64,000 nucleotides of DNA from Pseudomonas sp. CFBP 13711 (GCF_014842265.1 NZ_JACYVI010000001.1:670701-734700); one strand, 5' to 3'. Shown: positions 28,118 to 36,828, numbered from the stretch's first letter. The notes: generated by a model not told the origin, from the sequence alone. Numbers and translations: made by a program.

Positions 28118-29806
28118 TTACACCGCGCTGCGACGGTAGCTGCGGTAGTTCGGCATCCAGAAGTTACGCTCAATGGCTTCGACGAGCATCTCTTCGGTGG
28201 TCTCCAGCGCCATCCCTTCGGCCTGAGCCTGCTTGGCCACGGCCAGGGCAATCTTCTTGCTCACCTGTTGGATCTCTTTCAGCGGCGGCAGGACGGCATC
28301 ACCTTTGCCCGTCACCATCGGCGAGCATTCCGCCAGCGCGTTGGAGGCGGCCATCAGCATTTTGTCGGTGATGCGCGTGGCTTTCGACGCCACAACACCC
28401 AGGCCGATGCCCGGGAAGATGTAGGAGTTGTTGCACTGTGCGATGTGGAACGTTCGATCGCCTACGGTGACCGGAGCAAACGGACTGCCGGTCGCCACCA
28501 GCGCGTCGCCATTGGTCCAGGTCAGGACTTCCTGCGGCGTGACTTCGACCTTAGAGGTCGGATTCGACAGCGGCATGACCAGCGGCTTGGCGCAGTGCTT
28601 GTGCATCTCGCGGATGACTTGCTCGGTGAACAGGCCGCGCTGGCCGGACACGCCGATCAGCACAGTCGGCTTGCCGTTGGCGACCACGTCCAGCAACTCG
28701 GGCGAACCCTCGCCGCTCGACCAGCCCACCACATCGGCAGACTTCTGCGCGAGGTTCTTCTGGAAGTCCAGCAGGTTGTCCATGCTGTCAGTCAGCAGCC
28801 CGAAGCGGTCGACCATCATCACGCGCTTGCGCGCTTCGGCTTCGCTCAGGCCTTCGATGACCATGGCCGCAATGATGTGCTCGGCGATCCCGCAACCGGC
28901 CGAACCCGCGCCCAGGAACACAACCCGCTGCTGGCCCAGGGTTTCGTGCTTGGCTTTGCACGCCGCCAGCAGGGTGCCCACGGCAACCGACGCGGTGCCC
29001 TGAATGTCATCGTTGAAGCAGCACAACTCATCGCGGTACTTCTCCAGCAACGGCATGGCGTTGGTCTGGGCGAAGTCTTCGAACTGCAACAGCACGTCCG
29101 GCCAGCGGCTCTGCACCGCCTCGATGAACAGAGCAATGAAGTCGTCGTACTCCTTGCCGGTGACGCGCTCATGGCGCCAGCCCATGTACATCGGGTCGTC
29201 CAGCAGCTCTTTGTTGTTGGTGCCCACGTCGAGCACGATCGGCAAGGTGTACGCCGGGCTGATGCCGCCACATGCGGTGTAGAGCGACAGCTTGCCGATC
29301 GGAATGCCCATGCCGCCAATGCCTTGGTCGCCCAGGCCAAGGATGCGCTCGCTGTCCGTCACCACGATGATTTTGATGCGATCTTTCGTTGCGCTGCGCA
29401 GGATATCGTCGATGCGGTCGCGCTCCGGGTAGGAGATGAACAGCCCGCGGTGGGTGCGGTAGATTTTCGAGAATTCCTGACACGCCTGACCCACGGTCGG
29501 GGTGTAGATGATCGGCAGCATCTCGTCGAGGTGCGAATCCAGCAGGCGGAAGAACAGGGTTTCGTTGTTGTCCTGAATCGAGCGCAGATAAATGTGTTTA
29601 TCCAGGTCGCTCGCGCATTGCCGGTACTGGTTGTAAACGCGGGTGACCTGCTCTTCGATGGTTTCGACGTTCTGGGGCAGCAGGCCGACCAGGTTGAAAT
29701 CGATGCGCTCTTGCGGCGTGAAGGCACTGCCCTTGTTGAGCAGCGGCATCTCCAGCAACGAAGGGCCGGCGTAGGAAATATATAAAGGTCGCGAGGTCTT
29801 GGTCAT
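28118..29806 (-). CDS. maeA: NAD-dependent malic enzyme
   Basis: A 562-residue enzyme that oxidatively decarboxylates malate to pyruvate. Landmarks are [18 protein letters not shown], the [11 protein letters not shown] block, [20 protein letters not shown] with the metal and substrate site, the FNDDIQGTA loop and the nucleotide-binding [17 protein letters not shown]. Size and motifs match the SfcA/MaeA type rather than the 750-residue MaeB. The start is ATG 29806; an ATG at 29842 has no better ribosome site. It has its own terminator. Confidence 0.93.
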   Translation of the reverse strand: MTKTSRPLYISYAGPSLLEMPLLNKGSAFTPQERIDFNLVGLLPQNVETIEEQVTRVYNQYRQCASDLDKHIYLRSIQDNNETLFFRLLDSHLDEMLPIIYTPTVGQACQEFSKIYRTHRGLFISYPERDRIDDILRSATKDRIKIIVVTDSERILGLGDQGIGGMGIPIGKLSLYTACGGISPAYTLPIVLDVGTNNKELLDDPMYMGWRHERVTGKEYDDFIALFIEAVQSRWPDVLLQFEDFAQTNAMPLLEKYRDELCCFNDDIQGTASVAVGTLLAACKAKHETLGQQRVVFLGAGSAGCGIAEHIIAAMVIEGLSEAEARKRVMMVDRFGLLTDSMDNLLDFQKNLAQKSADVVGWSSGEGSPELLDVVANGKPTVLIGVSGQRGLFTEQVIREMHKHCAKPLVMPLSNPTSKVEVTPQEVLTWTNGDALVATGSPFAPVTVGDRTFHIAQCNNSYIFPGIGLGVVASKATRITDKMLMAASNALAECSPMVTGKGDAVLPPLKEIQQVSKKIALAVAKQAQAEGMALETTEEMLVEAIERNFWMPNYRSYRRSAV

Positions 29807-30203
29807 TTGCAGTGATCGCCTTTTCTCTGTTTGCTCTATCAATACGACGTCGAAACGATGCCCCGGAGGTCGATGTACACGACGCTCAACGCAGGATCCG
29901 TCCGAAAAAATAGGGGGGTAAAAACAGGGTGCCTATCTTACTCGCCTGAAAACGATTGCGACATTTTGTCGCTCACCGATTGCGAAATGATGGCCGGAAG
30001 TCGTCGGAGCGGTCAGGAAATAGCCCCGTATCAGGAACAAAAATGGCGCGGCGGGTCACAGCGGAAACGACGTGCTGGCAGACTGGCTGTTTTGAGAAAT
30101 GGAGTTTTGGCCGTAGTCACCTCAGGCCTAGGTACTAAACACCTGACATATTGAACTGGCGATGAGCCATTGCAGTCACATTGACATCAAATCGGAGATA
30201 TTA
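29807..30203. other. Intergenic region between maeA and the small DUF6555-like gene
   Basis: 397 bp with no convincing gene. It contains A-rich and G-rich stretches (GGGGGGTAAAAACAGGG near 29911) and a small stem (GCGACATTTTGTCGC near 29957). Promoters for both divergent neighbours must lie here, but I cannot place them with confidence. Confidence 0.45.
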
Positions 30204-30434
30204 ATGTCAGGCCAGCGCATCTTTCGTATCCACTACCGCTTTCTGGACGAGCAGCGAGTATTCCTCCAACCCGATTCAGCGCTGAACGAAGCCGATGCCT
30301 GGTACTACGCCTGCCTGCACGCGGGCATCGGCGTACTGCACAATTTGTCCAAGACCCGGGAAGAGCTAACGGCACTGATCGCCCATGCCCGGCGGTATGG
30401 ATTGACGGCGGTGCGTTGGGCGGAATGGGTTTGA
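30204..30434 (+). CDS. Small DUF6555-like protein
   Basis: 76 residues starting MSGQRIFRIHYRFLDEQRVF; GGAG is 6 nt before the ATG, and an upstream in-frame ATG at 30162 lacks one. The pattern (IHYRF...DEQRVFLQ...NEADAWYYACLHAGIG...ARRYGLTAVRWAEW) resembles a small Pseudomonas family I recall as DUF6555. No signal peptide, function unknown. The assignment to that family is from memory of its pattern. Confidence 0.65.
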   Translation: MSGQRIFRIHYRFLDEQRVFLQPDSALNEADAWYYACLHAGIGVLHNLSKTREELTALIAHARRYGLTAVRWAEWV

Positions 30435-30482
30435 TTGTGTGTAATCTCAACCGGTGCACCGACCTTTGGTGCTGGGGGAGCC

Positions 30483-31154
30483 CTATCCAGCGCGCTGGAT
30501 CACATAGCTCGCCTCAAAGCCATGCACACACCCAATCACGTTGAATCCTTTGAAATAGCCCGTGGCGCGAAGCAAATCGACCGCCGGGCCTACCTCCGGT
30601 GAGTGTTGAAAGTCCCCGTAGTCGTCGAAGACGATAAACCCGCCTGGTACGACGCTTGGCGAATACAGCAGGAAATCCAGCAGCACATTGCGCCCGGCGT
30701 GACCGCCATCAATGTGCAACAGCGCCACCTTAGGCGACAGGTTGTAGAAACGCTCGGCGCACAACTCCGAATAGCCCCTCAGCACCAGGGCGTTGGAGAA
30801 CAGGTTCTCCTGGTAATAGCTGAACTCTTCAAACTGATTGGGCAGCTCAAACGGATCAATCCCGATGATGCGGCGCTCGCGGTTGCAGACTTCATTCATC
30901 AGCACCAGCGACTTGCCCTTCCAGACACCAATCTCGACCACATCCCCGGGGATGCCTTCGACCAGAAGCGCCAGATATCCCAACAACCGAACGTGATCGT
31001 GAAACGATAATTCCTTGCGCGGCATCGCCCGCTCAGCCGGCAACGTGCTCTGCGCCTGCTCGAAATGCTTGCCGATCAACGTCCAGACCTGGGCGATCGA
31101 GTCATTGAGTTCCGGATTGCTGATGAAGTCGTTGAGCTCTTGGATGGTGATCAT
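30483..31154 (-). CDS. Class I methyltransferase-like protein (Methyltransf_24/TylF type)
   Basis: 223 residues from ATG 31154 (AGAGAAG upstream). Key stretches are VVEIGVWKGKSLVLM (SAM loop), RRIIGIDPFELPNQF, VALLHIDGGHAGRNVLLDF and GGFIVFDDYGDFQHSP. The HIDGGH and FDDY motifs match the metal-dependent TylF/Methyltransf_24 type, usually acting on sugar or lipid-linked sugar hydroxyls. No saccharide cluster lies nearby, so the target is unknown. The tandem paralogue array begins about 150 bp away. Confidence 0.8.
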   Translation of the reverse strand: MITIQELNDFISNPELNDSIAQVWTLIGKHFEQAQSTLPAERAMPRKELSFHDHVRLLGYLALLVEGIPGDVVEIGVWKGKSLVLMNEVCNRERRIIGIDPFELPNQFEEFSYYQENLFSNALVLRGYSELCAERFYNLSPKVALLHIDGGHAGRNVLLDFLLYSPSVVPGGFIVFDDYGDFQHSPEVGPAVDLLRATGYFKGFNVIGCVHGFEASYVIQRAG

Positions 31155-31305
31155 GGCTTCTCTGACTGACTGGAAGGATTGGGGTGGGGCGTGGAGCGAT
31201 CTTGTACCGCTAGTGGGCGTGAGATCGATAGTAGGCGGGGGTTTGGAAAAGTAAAGTGCCAGGCAAGGTGACGAAGCATTTCCCCAGCCCGGCACTGGAC
31301 TTGAT

Positions 31306-31674
31306 CTAGCGAAAACCTAGCCTAAAACCCTTGATCAACAGATCCTTTCGTTTTCTCTCAATATGGGCGTCGATTGAACACAATATGCTCGTGAACAATT
31401 CCCACTCTTCACAACCAAACCTTTCTGGAATGAAGGAAAGGTCGTACCACGACAATATTTCATCTACGGAATAGTCTCCGGACTTATGAAGCTTTATATA
31501 GCTTTTGAGATCATTCCTGAGGGAACGTGCTGCAAAATACGACTTCCCATTCATCCATTCCTCTATGACCTGATCCACTGTGAGCTGTCCTACCCTCTGA
31601 TCCTCAGGCAGATAATCGAGTACCCCGTCAGCCAGATGCTTCATGAAGTCGATGAGTTCCATAAATCCGCGCAT
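31306..31674 (-). CDS. Tandem paralogue 3 (last), unknown, immunity-like
   Basis: A 122-residue soluble protein beginning MRGFMELIDFMKHLADGVLD, with GDYSVDEIL and FIPERFGCEEWELF later. It aligns along its full length with the product of 31934-32311 (shared LIDFM, LPE-QR, WM--KSY, GDYSVD, FIPERFGCE) and with the shortened copy between them. A good AGAGG precedes the ATG. Small acidic proteins arranged as tandem paralogues often are immunity proteins of polymorphic toxins, but no toxin gene is here and I do not recognise the family. It is the last gene of the three-gene unit. Confidence 0.75.
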   Translation of the reverse strand: MRGFMELIDFMKHLADGVLDYLPEDQRVGQLTVDQVIEEWMNGKSYFAARSLRNDLKSYIKLHKSGDYSVDEILSWYDLSFIPERFGCEEWELFTSILCSIDAHIERKRKDLLIKGFRLGFR

Positions 31675-31692
31675 GGATACCTCTTGAGGTTG

Positions 31693-31926
31693 CTAAGAAG
31701 TGACACTGTATTCATCTACGGTGTCACCACCGGCAGTGTGCTTAACCAAATATGACCTGATGTCGCTACGCAGCCGGTAAAGCTCGATAAGCGAAGTTCT
31801 CGAAGTCCATTCATCCACAAAAGATTTCAAGTCAGGGACGTTGGCGCGCTCATCTTCAGGCAAATAATCCTGGATGGCCGTGCCTAAAGCCAGCATGAAA
31901 TCAATCAACCGTACGTACTGACGCAT
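31693..31926 (-). CDS. Tandem paralogue 2, C-terminally shortened
   Basis: 77 residues, MRQYVRLIDFMLALGTAIQD onward, matching the N-terminal 70 residues of its two neighbours and then ending at DTVDEYSVTS. The FIPERFGCE half is absent and only 18 bp separate its stop from the next start, so the missing part was deleted rather than frameshifted. It keeps a strong GAGGT ribosome site. It may be a decaying copy or a working short form. Confidence 0.65.
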   Translation of the reverse strand: MRQYVRLIDFMLALGTAIQDYLPEDERANVPDLKSFVDEWTSRTSLIELYRLRSDIRSYLVKHTAGGDTVDEYSVTS

Positions 31927-31933
31927 GATTACC

Positions 31934-32311
31934 TCATGCTTCCTGATAACCTAACCAACCAAAGTACTTAACAAGCATACCTTGACGCTTTTTCTCGATA
32001 TGCAAATTAATAAAATCAAGGATACCGGTGAGAAAAATGTGATCCTCACAACCAAATCTTTCCGGGATAAAGCACAGGTCAAAGTCATCGAGAAGCTGAT
32101 CAACAGAATAATCGCCTGCCTCATCAAGCTTTGCGTAGCTCACTATGTCTTTTTTTAAAGAAAGGGCTTGAAGATATGACTTCCGCTGCATCCAAAGCTC
32201 GACAATGTCCTCGACACTCAGAATTGCTACCCTTTGCTCCTCCGGGAGGTGGTCAAGAATGCCATCGCCCAAATCCTGCATAAAATCAATTAACTGGGTG
32301 TATCCGCGCAT
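31934..32311 (-). CDS. Tandem paralogue 1 (first), unknown, immunity-like
   Basis: 125 residues from ATG 32311, with GGAGG 5 nt upstream (an apparent extension starts at TTG and is rejected). It begins MRGYTQLIDFMQDLGDGILD and includes GDYSVDQLLDDFD and FIPERFGCEDHIFL. It is the fullest member of the three and is closest in length to 31306-31674. It ends 7 bp before copy 2 starts, so the three form one minus-strand operon. No signal peptide. The array lies just outside the left end of the tRNA-Ser island. Confidence 0.75.
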   Translation of the reverse strand: MRGYTQLIDFMQDLGDGILDHLPEEQRVAILSVEDIVELWMQRKSYLQALSLKKDIVSYAKLDEAGDYSVDQLLDDFDLCFIPERFGCEDHIFLTGILDFINLHIEKKRQGMLVKYFGWLGYQEA

Positions 32312-32423
32312 CACCGCCTCCAAGCGAAAAAATGCAAAGCACCCTCAGCTTACCAGTGATGCAGAAAACAGCGGAAGCCGGCTGTGCTCCTCACGATTTC
32401 CGGTATTCCAAACGCCAGAAACG

Positions 32424-32457
32424 AAAAAGCCCCAGAAGCATAACTTCTGGGGCTTTT
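32424..32457. terminator. Bidirectional terminator at the left island border
   Basis: GCCCCAGAAG (32429-32438) and CTTCTGGGGC (32444-32453) form a perfect 10-bp stem flanked by A and T runs. Read leftwards, it probably was the original terminator of tRNA-Ser before the island inserted. The 14-nt sequence CCAGAAACGAAAAA that precedes it (32415-32428) recurs before the right-end terminator (39904-39917). Confidence 0.75.
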
Positions 32458-32463
32458 CAAATA

Positions 32464-32481
32464 ATGGCGGAGAGATAGGGA
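32464..32481. repeat. Island attachment site, left copy (18 bp)
   Basis: ATGGCGGAGAGATAGGGA is an exact direct repeat of 39955-39972, which forms the 3' end of tRNA-Ser. The next gene inward is the integrase. This is the standard signature of tRNA-targeted integration. Confidence 0.9.
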
Positions 32482-32541
32482 CTCTCGAAAACCATACACG
32501 AACCCCAGAAACCACGGCATCATAACGCCTAGAACTCGTAT

Positions 32542-32564
32542 AGTAGTAGAAAATAGTAGTAGAA
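32542..32564 (+). repeat. Arm-type integrase repeats, left pair
   Basis: Two copies of AGTAGTAGAA start 13 bp apart (32542 and 32555), between the left attachment site and the integrase gene. An identical pair with the same 13-bp spacing and orientation is at 39881-39903. Probably accessory binding sites of the integrase N-terminal domain. Confidence 0.65.
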
Positions 32565-32589
32565 TTCTGCTCTCATCCGAGGGTGACTC

Positions 32590-34134
32590 ATGGCAAACCA
32601 TATTTTCCAAAAAAAAGGCGAATCCACTTGGTATGTCCGTCTAGACATTCCTAAAGACGTGCAGTTGGCCTTTGACAATCGCAAGGTGCTAATCCAATCG
32701 TTGAAGACGGGCCTACGCTCAGAAGCCATGGAACGTCGCCTAGCTTGGCTCGCCAGATGGAAAGCAGACATCAACGCTGCCAGAGACAGGAAGCTATCCG
32801 AACGGGATGAATGGAAAGAGAAAGTTCAGGATCTAACGCGGCGGAACCAGCGCAATAAGGAAAAGTGGCTGCCTACCCTATTCATGCCCCGTTCTAAGGA
32901 TGCCACCACTCCACCCCCTGACATCCTGGCTTACACAGAATCGATAGCTCCCATCCTTCAGGAACTCTATGACGGTGGCATGGAAGGTCCGGTCGAAGCA
33001 TTTATAGCGACCTACCACGAATACCTAGAGGGTTTGAGCCAAAAGCTCACGCCCGGACAAGGCGCTGACCTTGGAGCAAAGATTTCTGACGCATTCACGA
33101 AGCTGCACATGGAAATTACAGCTGAGTATTATGACCTATCGTCTGATGAGCGTCAGGACATGCAGGAGCTTGCCACCGACCCTCAAAGCTATAAGCCCAA
33201 ATCACCCATCACACCAGCCCGTGTGCTGAAGCTGAGGGCGTTTCTTGAGAAGGTTGGCAAAGATCCCAAGACCATCGACACCTTAGTGAAGCGTGTAGAG
33301 CTATTCAGCGCCTACGTACGTGATAAAGGGCTGCCGATAAGCTTTGACCTCGTGTCTGCATACCTAGATCAGCTAACGGACGCTAAGGGCGTGCCACTTA
33401 CCTCTAAGACCAAGAAGCAGCATATATGGGCAGGTAACACGTTCTGGAAATGGGCCATCAAGTATGATGAAGACTGGCGTCAGCAGTACAAAGGCCAGCC
33501 TTCCCCATTTGAAAAACACGACCTGCCTGTGGTCAAAGGTGAGTCAGTCAGTTGGGCAGTATTCACTCGCAAGGACGTGGAGCGATTGCATGCTGCTGCT
33601 TTGGAGAAGGAAGACAAGCCGCTGGCTGACCTGATTGTTCTCGCAGCCTACACAGGGGCAAGGCTTGAGGAAATAGGTCGAGTCCACCGCGACACCATCA
33701 CCCTCAAAGATAATGTTCCGATTGCCTTCTCAATTTTAGAGAGCAAAACAGAGGCCGGTGTCCGTGAGGTTCCGATTCATACCGCCCTTGCCCCGCTTGT
33801 CCAGTCTCTACTAGATGCATCAGAAGACGGCTACCTGCTAAAAGGTCGAGCGCTTGGGCAAACCAATAAATATGGCAATCGACTTGATGCTGTAGGAAAA
33901 CGTTTTGGACGTCTAAAGACTGCTGCAAAATTTGATAAATCATTTGTGCTGCACTCAATTCGCAAAACTGCAATTACTGAGGTGCATAGGGCCGGAGCGG
34001 ATGTTTCAGTGATGCCTGCATTATTTGGTCATGAAACCGGAATGATCACCTTCGACCTGTATTCGGCAGGGCCGAGCCTTGAACAAAAGGCCAAAGTGAT
34101 TGGGCTGCTGTCGTACAATTTTGATTTGACCTGA
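32590..34134 (+). CDS. Tyrosine-type site-specific integrase
   Basis: A 514-residue recombinase. The N-terminus (STWYVRLDIPKDVQLAF) is like the DUF6538 domain that leads many tRNA-targeting integrases; a SAM-like core-binding domain covers about 210-300. The catalytic domain shows R358 (YTGARLEEIG), K386 (SKTEAG), H455 and R458 (HSIRKT), H481 (GHETG) and nucleophile Y491 (FDLYSAG). All six residues are present, so it should be active. It lies next to the left attachment site and reads into the island. Confidence 0.93.
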   Translation: MANHIFQKKGESTWYVRLDIPKDVQLAFDNRKVLIQSLKTGLRSEAMERRLAWLARWKADINAARDRKLSERDEWKEKVQDLTRRNQRNKEKWLPTLFMPRSKDATTPPPDILAYTESIAPILQELYDGGMEGPVEAFIATYHEYLEGLSQKLTPGQGADLGAKISDAFTKLHMEITAEYYDLSSDERQDMQELATDPQSYKPKSPITPARVLKLRAFLEKVGKDPKTIDTLVKRVELFSAYVRDKGLPISFDLVSAYLDQLTDAKGVPLTSKTKKQHIWAGNTFWKWAIKYDEDWRQQYKGQPSPFEKHDLPVVKGESVSWAVFTRKDVERLHAAALEKEDKPLADLIVLAAYTGARLEEIGRVHRDTITLKDNVPIAFSILESKTEAGVREVPIHTALAPLVQSLLDASEDGYLLKGRALGQTNKYGNRLDAVGKRFGRLKTAAKFDKSFVLHSIRKTAITEVHRAGADVSVMPALFGHETGMITFDLYSAGPSLEQKAKVIGLLSYNFDLT

Positions 34135-34380
34135 TACCCCTATCAAAACACCGTGCAGTTGATTCTGGGCAGATCGTCACGAAACAGAGCAAGGGCCATG
34201 CATTTAACGTATGCAATCACCGTATTTCGGGGGAGTTTTTAAGGGTTGGAGACGTTTCCGGCTAAACTTTACTTTCAATGTTTCATCCCCACAACTTTCT
34301 TAATATTCCAGAGATACATATTCCCATACATACCGCTTATCGCTTACTTTCGCTATTTATTGATTTTAGCTAAATATTAG

Positions 34381-34410
34381 TTGCTAAATTAGCACTAGGA
34401 CGTATATAAT
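34381..34410 (+). promoter_or_regulatory. Sigma-70 type promoter of the island RNA
   Basis: TTGCTA (34381-34386) and a perfect TATAAT (34405-34410) with an 18-bp spacer. Transcription would start near 34417. Confidence 0.65.
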
Positions 34411-34416
34411 TATATA

Positions 34417-34612
34417 TACCCAAAGAGTTTTAGCTGGGTTCCCAAAGTCCTCGTAATTACCGACAAGAAGTCTAATTTCCTTCAAGTCGGCTTTCGTGCG
34501 CCTGCCGTTCTTCAACTGCCGGCTCACGTTTAGAACTACAGCAATTGTAGTTCCTTTCGCACAGCATAAAGCTATAGCGATTTTTAGGGCAGTGCTACTG
34601 CCCTTTGTTTTT
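34417..34612 (+). ncRNA. Putative structured RNA of about 195 nt
   Basis: Between the promoter and a strong terminator lie four stems: CCGAC-AA-GAAG / CTTC-AA-GTCGG (34460-34490, symmetric AA internal loop), a CGTG...GCCG / CGGC...CACG stem (about 34495-34528), a perfect GAACTACA / TGTAGTTC (34533-34553), and AGGGCAGT / ACTGCCCT (34586-34604) followed by TTGTTTTT. No open reading frame with a ribosome site fits. It could be a free regulatory RNA, such as the immunity RNA of P4-like satellites, or an attenuating leader of the genes starting at 34658. Confidence 0.5.
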
Positions 34613-34657
34613 CCTAAATATTACTAATTAGACATTCAGATCGTTGAAGGATTTTCT

Positions 34658-34906
34658 ATGGCAAAAATAAGACGATGTTGTATCTGGTGTGGAATCAGCT
34701 ATACATCAGAGAGACAAAAAGCAATTTGGCTATGTGGGTCTGCGGCCTGTTACAAAGCCTTTCACCGATTTAGACAAAAAGCAGCACCGGGCATGGGTCC
34801 AATATATGGACTTAAATTGATTCAACAGCTAATCGCTGAGCAGCAACACCCCAACCGTAACTATAAATATGAAGAGGTAACACTTGATGAGAGTACATCT
34901 CAATGA
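34658..34906 (+). CDS. Small zinc-ribbon-like protein
   Basis: 82 residues, MAKIRRCCIWCGISYTSERQ onward. Cysteines CCIWC and CGSAAC could bind one zinc. The middle is basic (AFHRFRQKAAPG), which fits nucleic acid binding. GAAGGA lies 6 nt before the ATG. First gene of the island's replication-like operon; the next gene overlaps it by 20 bp. No family recognised. Confidence 0.65.
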   Translation: MAKIRRCCIWCGISYTSERQKAIWLCGSAACYKAFHRFRQKAAPGMGPIYGLKLIQQLIAEQQHPNRNYKYEEVTLDESTSQ

Positions 34907-35072
34907 ACGGTCTTCGTCTGAGCTATTGAAGATCATGGGACACTACGGCAACACAAGCACAAACCATCAACTCAACTTAATGATTAGCGGCCTGTACAAC
35001 GCGCTGTTTGAAAACAAAAACCCAATTATCGAGGTAAATACCAATGACCAACGCAGTAATCCAAAACAGTAA
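34887..35072 (+). CDS. Small unknown island protein
   Basis: 61 residues from ATG 34887 (GAGGTAA upstream): MRVHLNERSSSELLKIMGHY and a polar C-terminus. It overlaps both neighbours (20 bp with the zinc-ribbon gene, 29 bp with the helicase gene), a packing that supports translation coupling. No motif recognised; about the right size for a small DNA-binding or regulatory protein. Confidence 0.5.
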   Translation: MRVHLNERSSSELLKIMGHYGNTSTNHQLNLMISGLYNALFENKNPIIEVNTNDQRSNPKQ

Positions 35073-36294
35073 TACATCCGCTCTCCAAGCTGTTCAGATA
35101 CGCTTCGTCCGTGTCCCTTCCCAAAACTCATATGCACGATTTAGAGATTTGATCACAGGCATTGACCAAGGGGATGCAGGAATCGTCGCCCACTATTACA
35201 AGCAGCAAGGCGGGAGTGAGCATGACGCCGCATACCTTCTAGGTTGCTTGCCCTGGGCCTACGGCGAAGGTTTTCAGCCTAACGGCGGTCCTGTGCTGTC
35301 CGGTGGGCTGATCAACCTGTGGAAAGCACCCATGATTCAGCCTACAGGTCAGAAGGTCACACGGGAACAGGTAGCACCATTCATTGAATTCCTGGAGCGA
35401 TGGTTTCCTGATGACCTAGAGCGTCGTTATTTTGGATGGTGGCTATCCCACGTCGTTCGTAAACCAGAGCAACGCATCATTGCTACGCCGGTTCTCCGTA
35501 GTCAACACGGCGTCGGTAAGGGCTTTCTAGTGGAAACCCTGCTGTCTGGTCTACTAGGTCGGTCATCAGTGTGTGTATGCGCTCTGAAAGACGTTGTAGG
35601 CGACTTCAACGATGTAATCGAAGGAAAAACCTTGGCTCTGATTGATGAGGTGTACAAAAGCAAAAAGAGTACCACCGATGCGCTTAAAAGCTTTCAAGGT
35701 AATGCAACCATCCCACTACATCGCAAGCACAAACCGACAGTCACAATTGACAATTACCTAAATTTTATCATCACGAGCAATGACCACCTCCCGTTGGTTC
35801 TAGAAAAGGGTGATCGCAGGTTCTGGATTCCGGCATTTATTCGTCATAACGAGTCGGTGCAGGAAACAGCCGCATTCATCAATGGGACACTGAAACCTTG
35901 GCTTATTCACGAGGGAGGTATGCAACTCGTTCGTGATTTTATCGAACAGGTTGATCTGAGCAAATACCACGCTACGGACGCCCCGCCAATGACGGTGCCA
36001 AAGCAAGAACTCATGGGCTTTAGCAGCGCTGACAAGCTGGAAGAGTTGCTAACCGAAATGGTGGAAAAGAGCATGGTATTAACTGTCAAGGGCATCAAAG
36101 ACTCCTTCTCCAATGAGTTTGATCACTCACTAACAGACATTGCGGTCGCAGGGGTACTTTTAGCTGTTGGTTGCAAGCAACGCCGGACCAAGCTTCAACG
36201 CTATTACATCACACCGCTCGGTTTTGAAAACGGCTTGTCAGCGGAATCGACGGCAAAAGAGCTGGAAGACAGGCTTGCAAAAGGCGTGTTCTAA
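35044..36294 (+). CDS. D5/P4-like SF3 helicase (DUF5906 type), probable replication initiator
   Basis: A 416-residue protein. After about 110 lead residues comes an SF3 ATPase: Walker A in RSQHGVGKGFL (153-162), Walker B in LALIDEVYK (198-206), motif C in FIITSND (241-247) and an arginine finger region GDRRFWIP. The C-terminal 110 residues (VLTVKGIKDSFSN ... ITPLGF) look like a winged-helix origin-binding domain. This is the helicase/origin-binding half of phage P4 alpha or D5 proteins without the primase half. An iteron cluster starts 9 bp after its stop. It should unwind the element's origin; priming would use the host. Confidence 0.85.
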   Translation: MTNAVIQNSNTSALQAVQIRFVRVPSQNSYARFRDLITGIDQGDAGIVAHYYKQQGGSEHDAAYLLGCLPWAYGEGFQPNGGPVLSGGLINLWKAPMIQPTGQKVTREQVAPFIEFLERWFPDDLERRYFGWWLSHVVRKPEQRIIATPVLRSQHGVGKGFLVETLLSGLLGRSSVCVCALKDVVGDFNDVIEGKTLALIDEVYKSKKSTTDALKSFQGNATIPLHRKHKPTVTIDNYLNFIITSNDHLPLVLEKGDRRFWIPAFIRHNESVQETAAFINGTLKPWLIHEGGMQLVRDFIEQVDLSKYHATDAPPMTVPKQELMGFSSADKLEELLTEMVEKSMVLTVKGIKDSFSNEFDHSLTDIAVAGVLLAVGCKQRRTKLQRYYITPLGFENGLSAESTAKELEDRLAKGVF

Positions 36295-36302
36295 CTCGAA
36301 AT

Positions 36303-36435
36303 GGTGACAGGTGACAGATAGGGTGACAGCAACTACGTCATAGTGTCACCGCTGCAAGCGGCTTTCCATATAGGGTCCAGAGTTAAGGTGACACGGTGAC
36401 AGTCTTGCGTAGTCTTTTTTAGAATAGGGTTACAG
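36303..36435. repeat. GGTGACA iteron cluster, probable replication origin
   Basis: Copies of GGTGACA lie at 36303, 36310, 36322, 36387 and 36395, with an inverted copy (TGTCACC) at 36344 and a degenerate one (GGTTACAG) at 36428. A run of T and A/T-rich DNA follows at 36415-36426. The unit closely resembles the type I iteron of phage P4 (as I recall, GGTGAACAG), bound by the alpha protein. Placement right after the helicase gene supports an origin. The rest of 36295-36603 has no gene. Confidence 0.65.
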
Positions 36436-36603
36436 TAAGTCAAAAGAGCGCAGCGACTTTGACGCAAGGGATCTTCGATAGAAGTCCCGCAAGATGTTTT
36501 TCCCGCCTTTGCAAAAGTCATCAACTGATACTCAAACCAATTTGCTCATTAGAGCAGACAGTGGGCAGCTATTGCCCAATAAAACCAAAAGAAGGAAATA
36601 ACA

Positions 36604-36828
36604 ATGAAAGAAATGTTTGTATCCAATGCAGGACTCACCAGCCTTGCACTACTCGATCAACAATCAGTAGAAATGCTGAAGCTAAATAACATTAATGTCG
36701 TACAGGCTGATGGCGTTGATATTGCTGCCTACAAGCTACTGAAGAAATTCAGCAAGACAGGTGATGTACAAACCAAAGACCTAATCAAGTCTAGCCCCAT
36801 CCTCAAATCACTAATGAACGCTCAATAA
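36604..36828 (+). CDS. Unknown small island protein
   Basis: 74 residues, MKEMFVSNAGLTSLALLDQQ onward, with a basic helical C-terminus (YKLLKKFSKTGDVQTKDLIK). The upstream AGAAGGAAATAACA supplies a ribosome site. It starts a three-gene unit with the coiled-coil gene 11 bp downstream and the 73-residue gene after it. No family recognised. Confidence 0.6.
   Translation: MKEMFVSNAGLTSLALLDQQSVEMLKLNNINVVQADGVDIAAYKLLKKFSKTGDVQTKDLIKSSPILKSLMNAQ

Larger units (their letters stand above)
34135..34657. other. Non-coding stretch of the island holding a structured RNA
   Basis: 523 bp without a credible gene, A/T-rich in the middle. The right part carries a good promoter (34381-34410) and a series of stems ending in a terminator (34586-34612). 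The left part (34135-34380) shows nothing I can name. Confidence 0.6.

Noticed and set aside
28112..29785. Plus-strand frame of 557 codons across the malic enzyme gene
   Set aside because: Antisense of maeA, which has every expected motif.
34135..34657. Possible retron-type msr-msd locus
   Set aside because: The hairpin-rich RNA has no reverse transcriptase gene next to it anywhere in the island.
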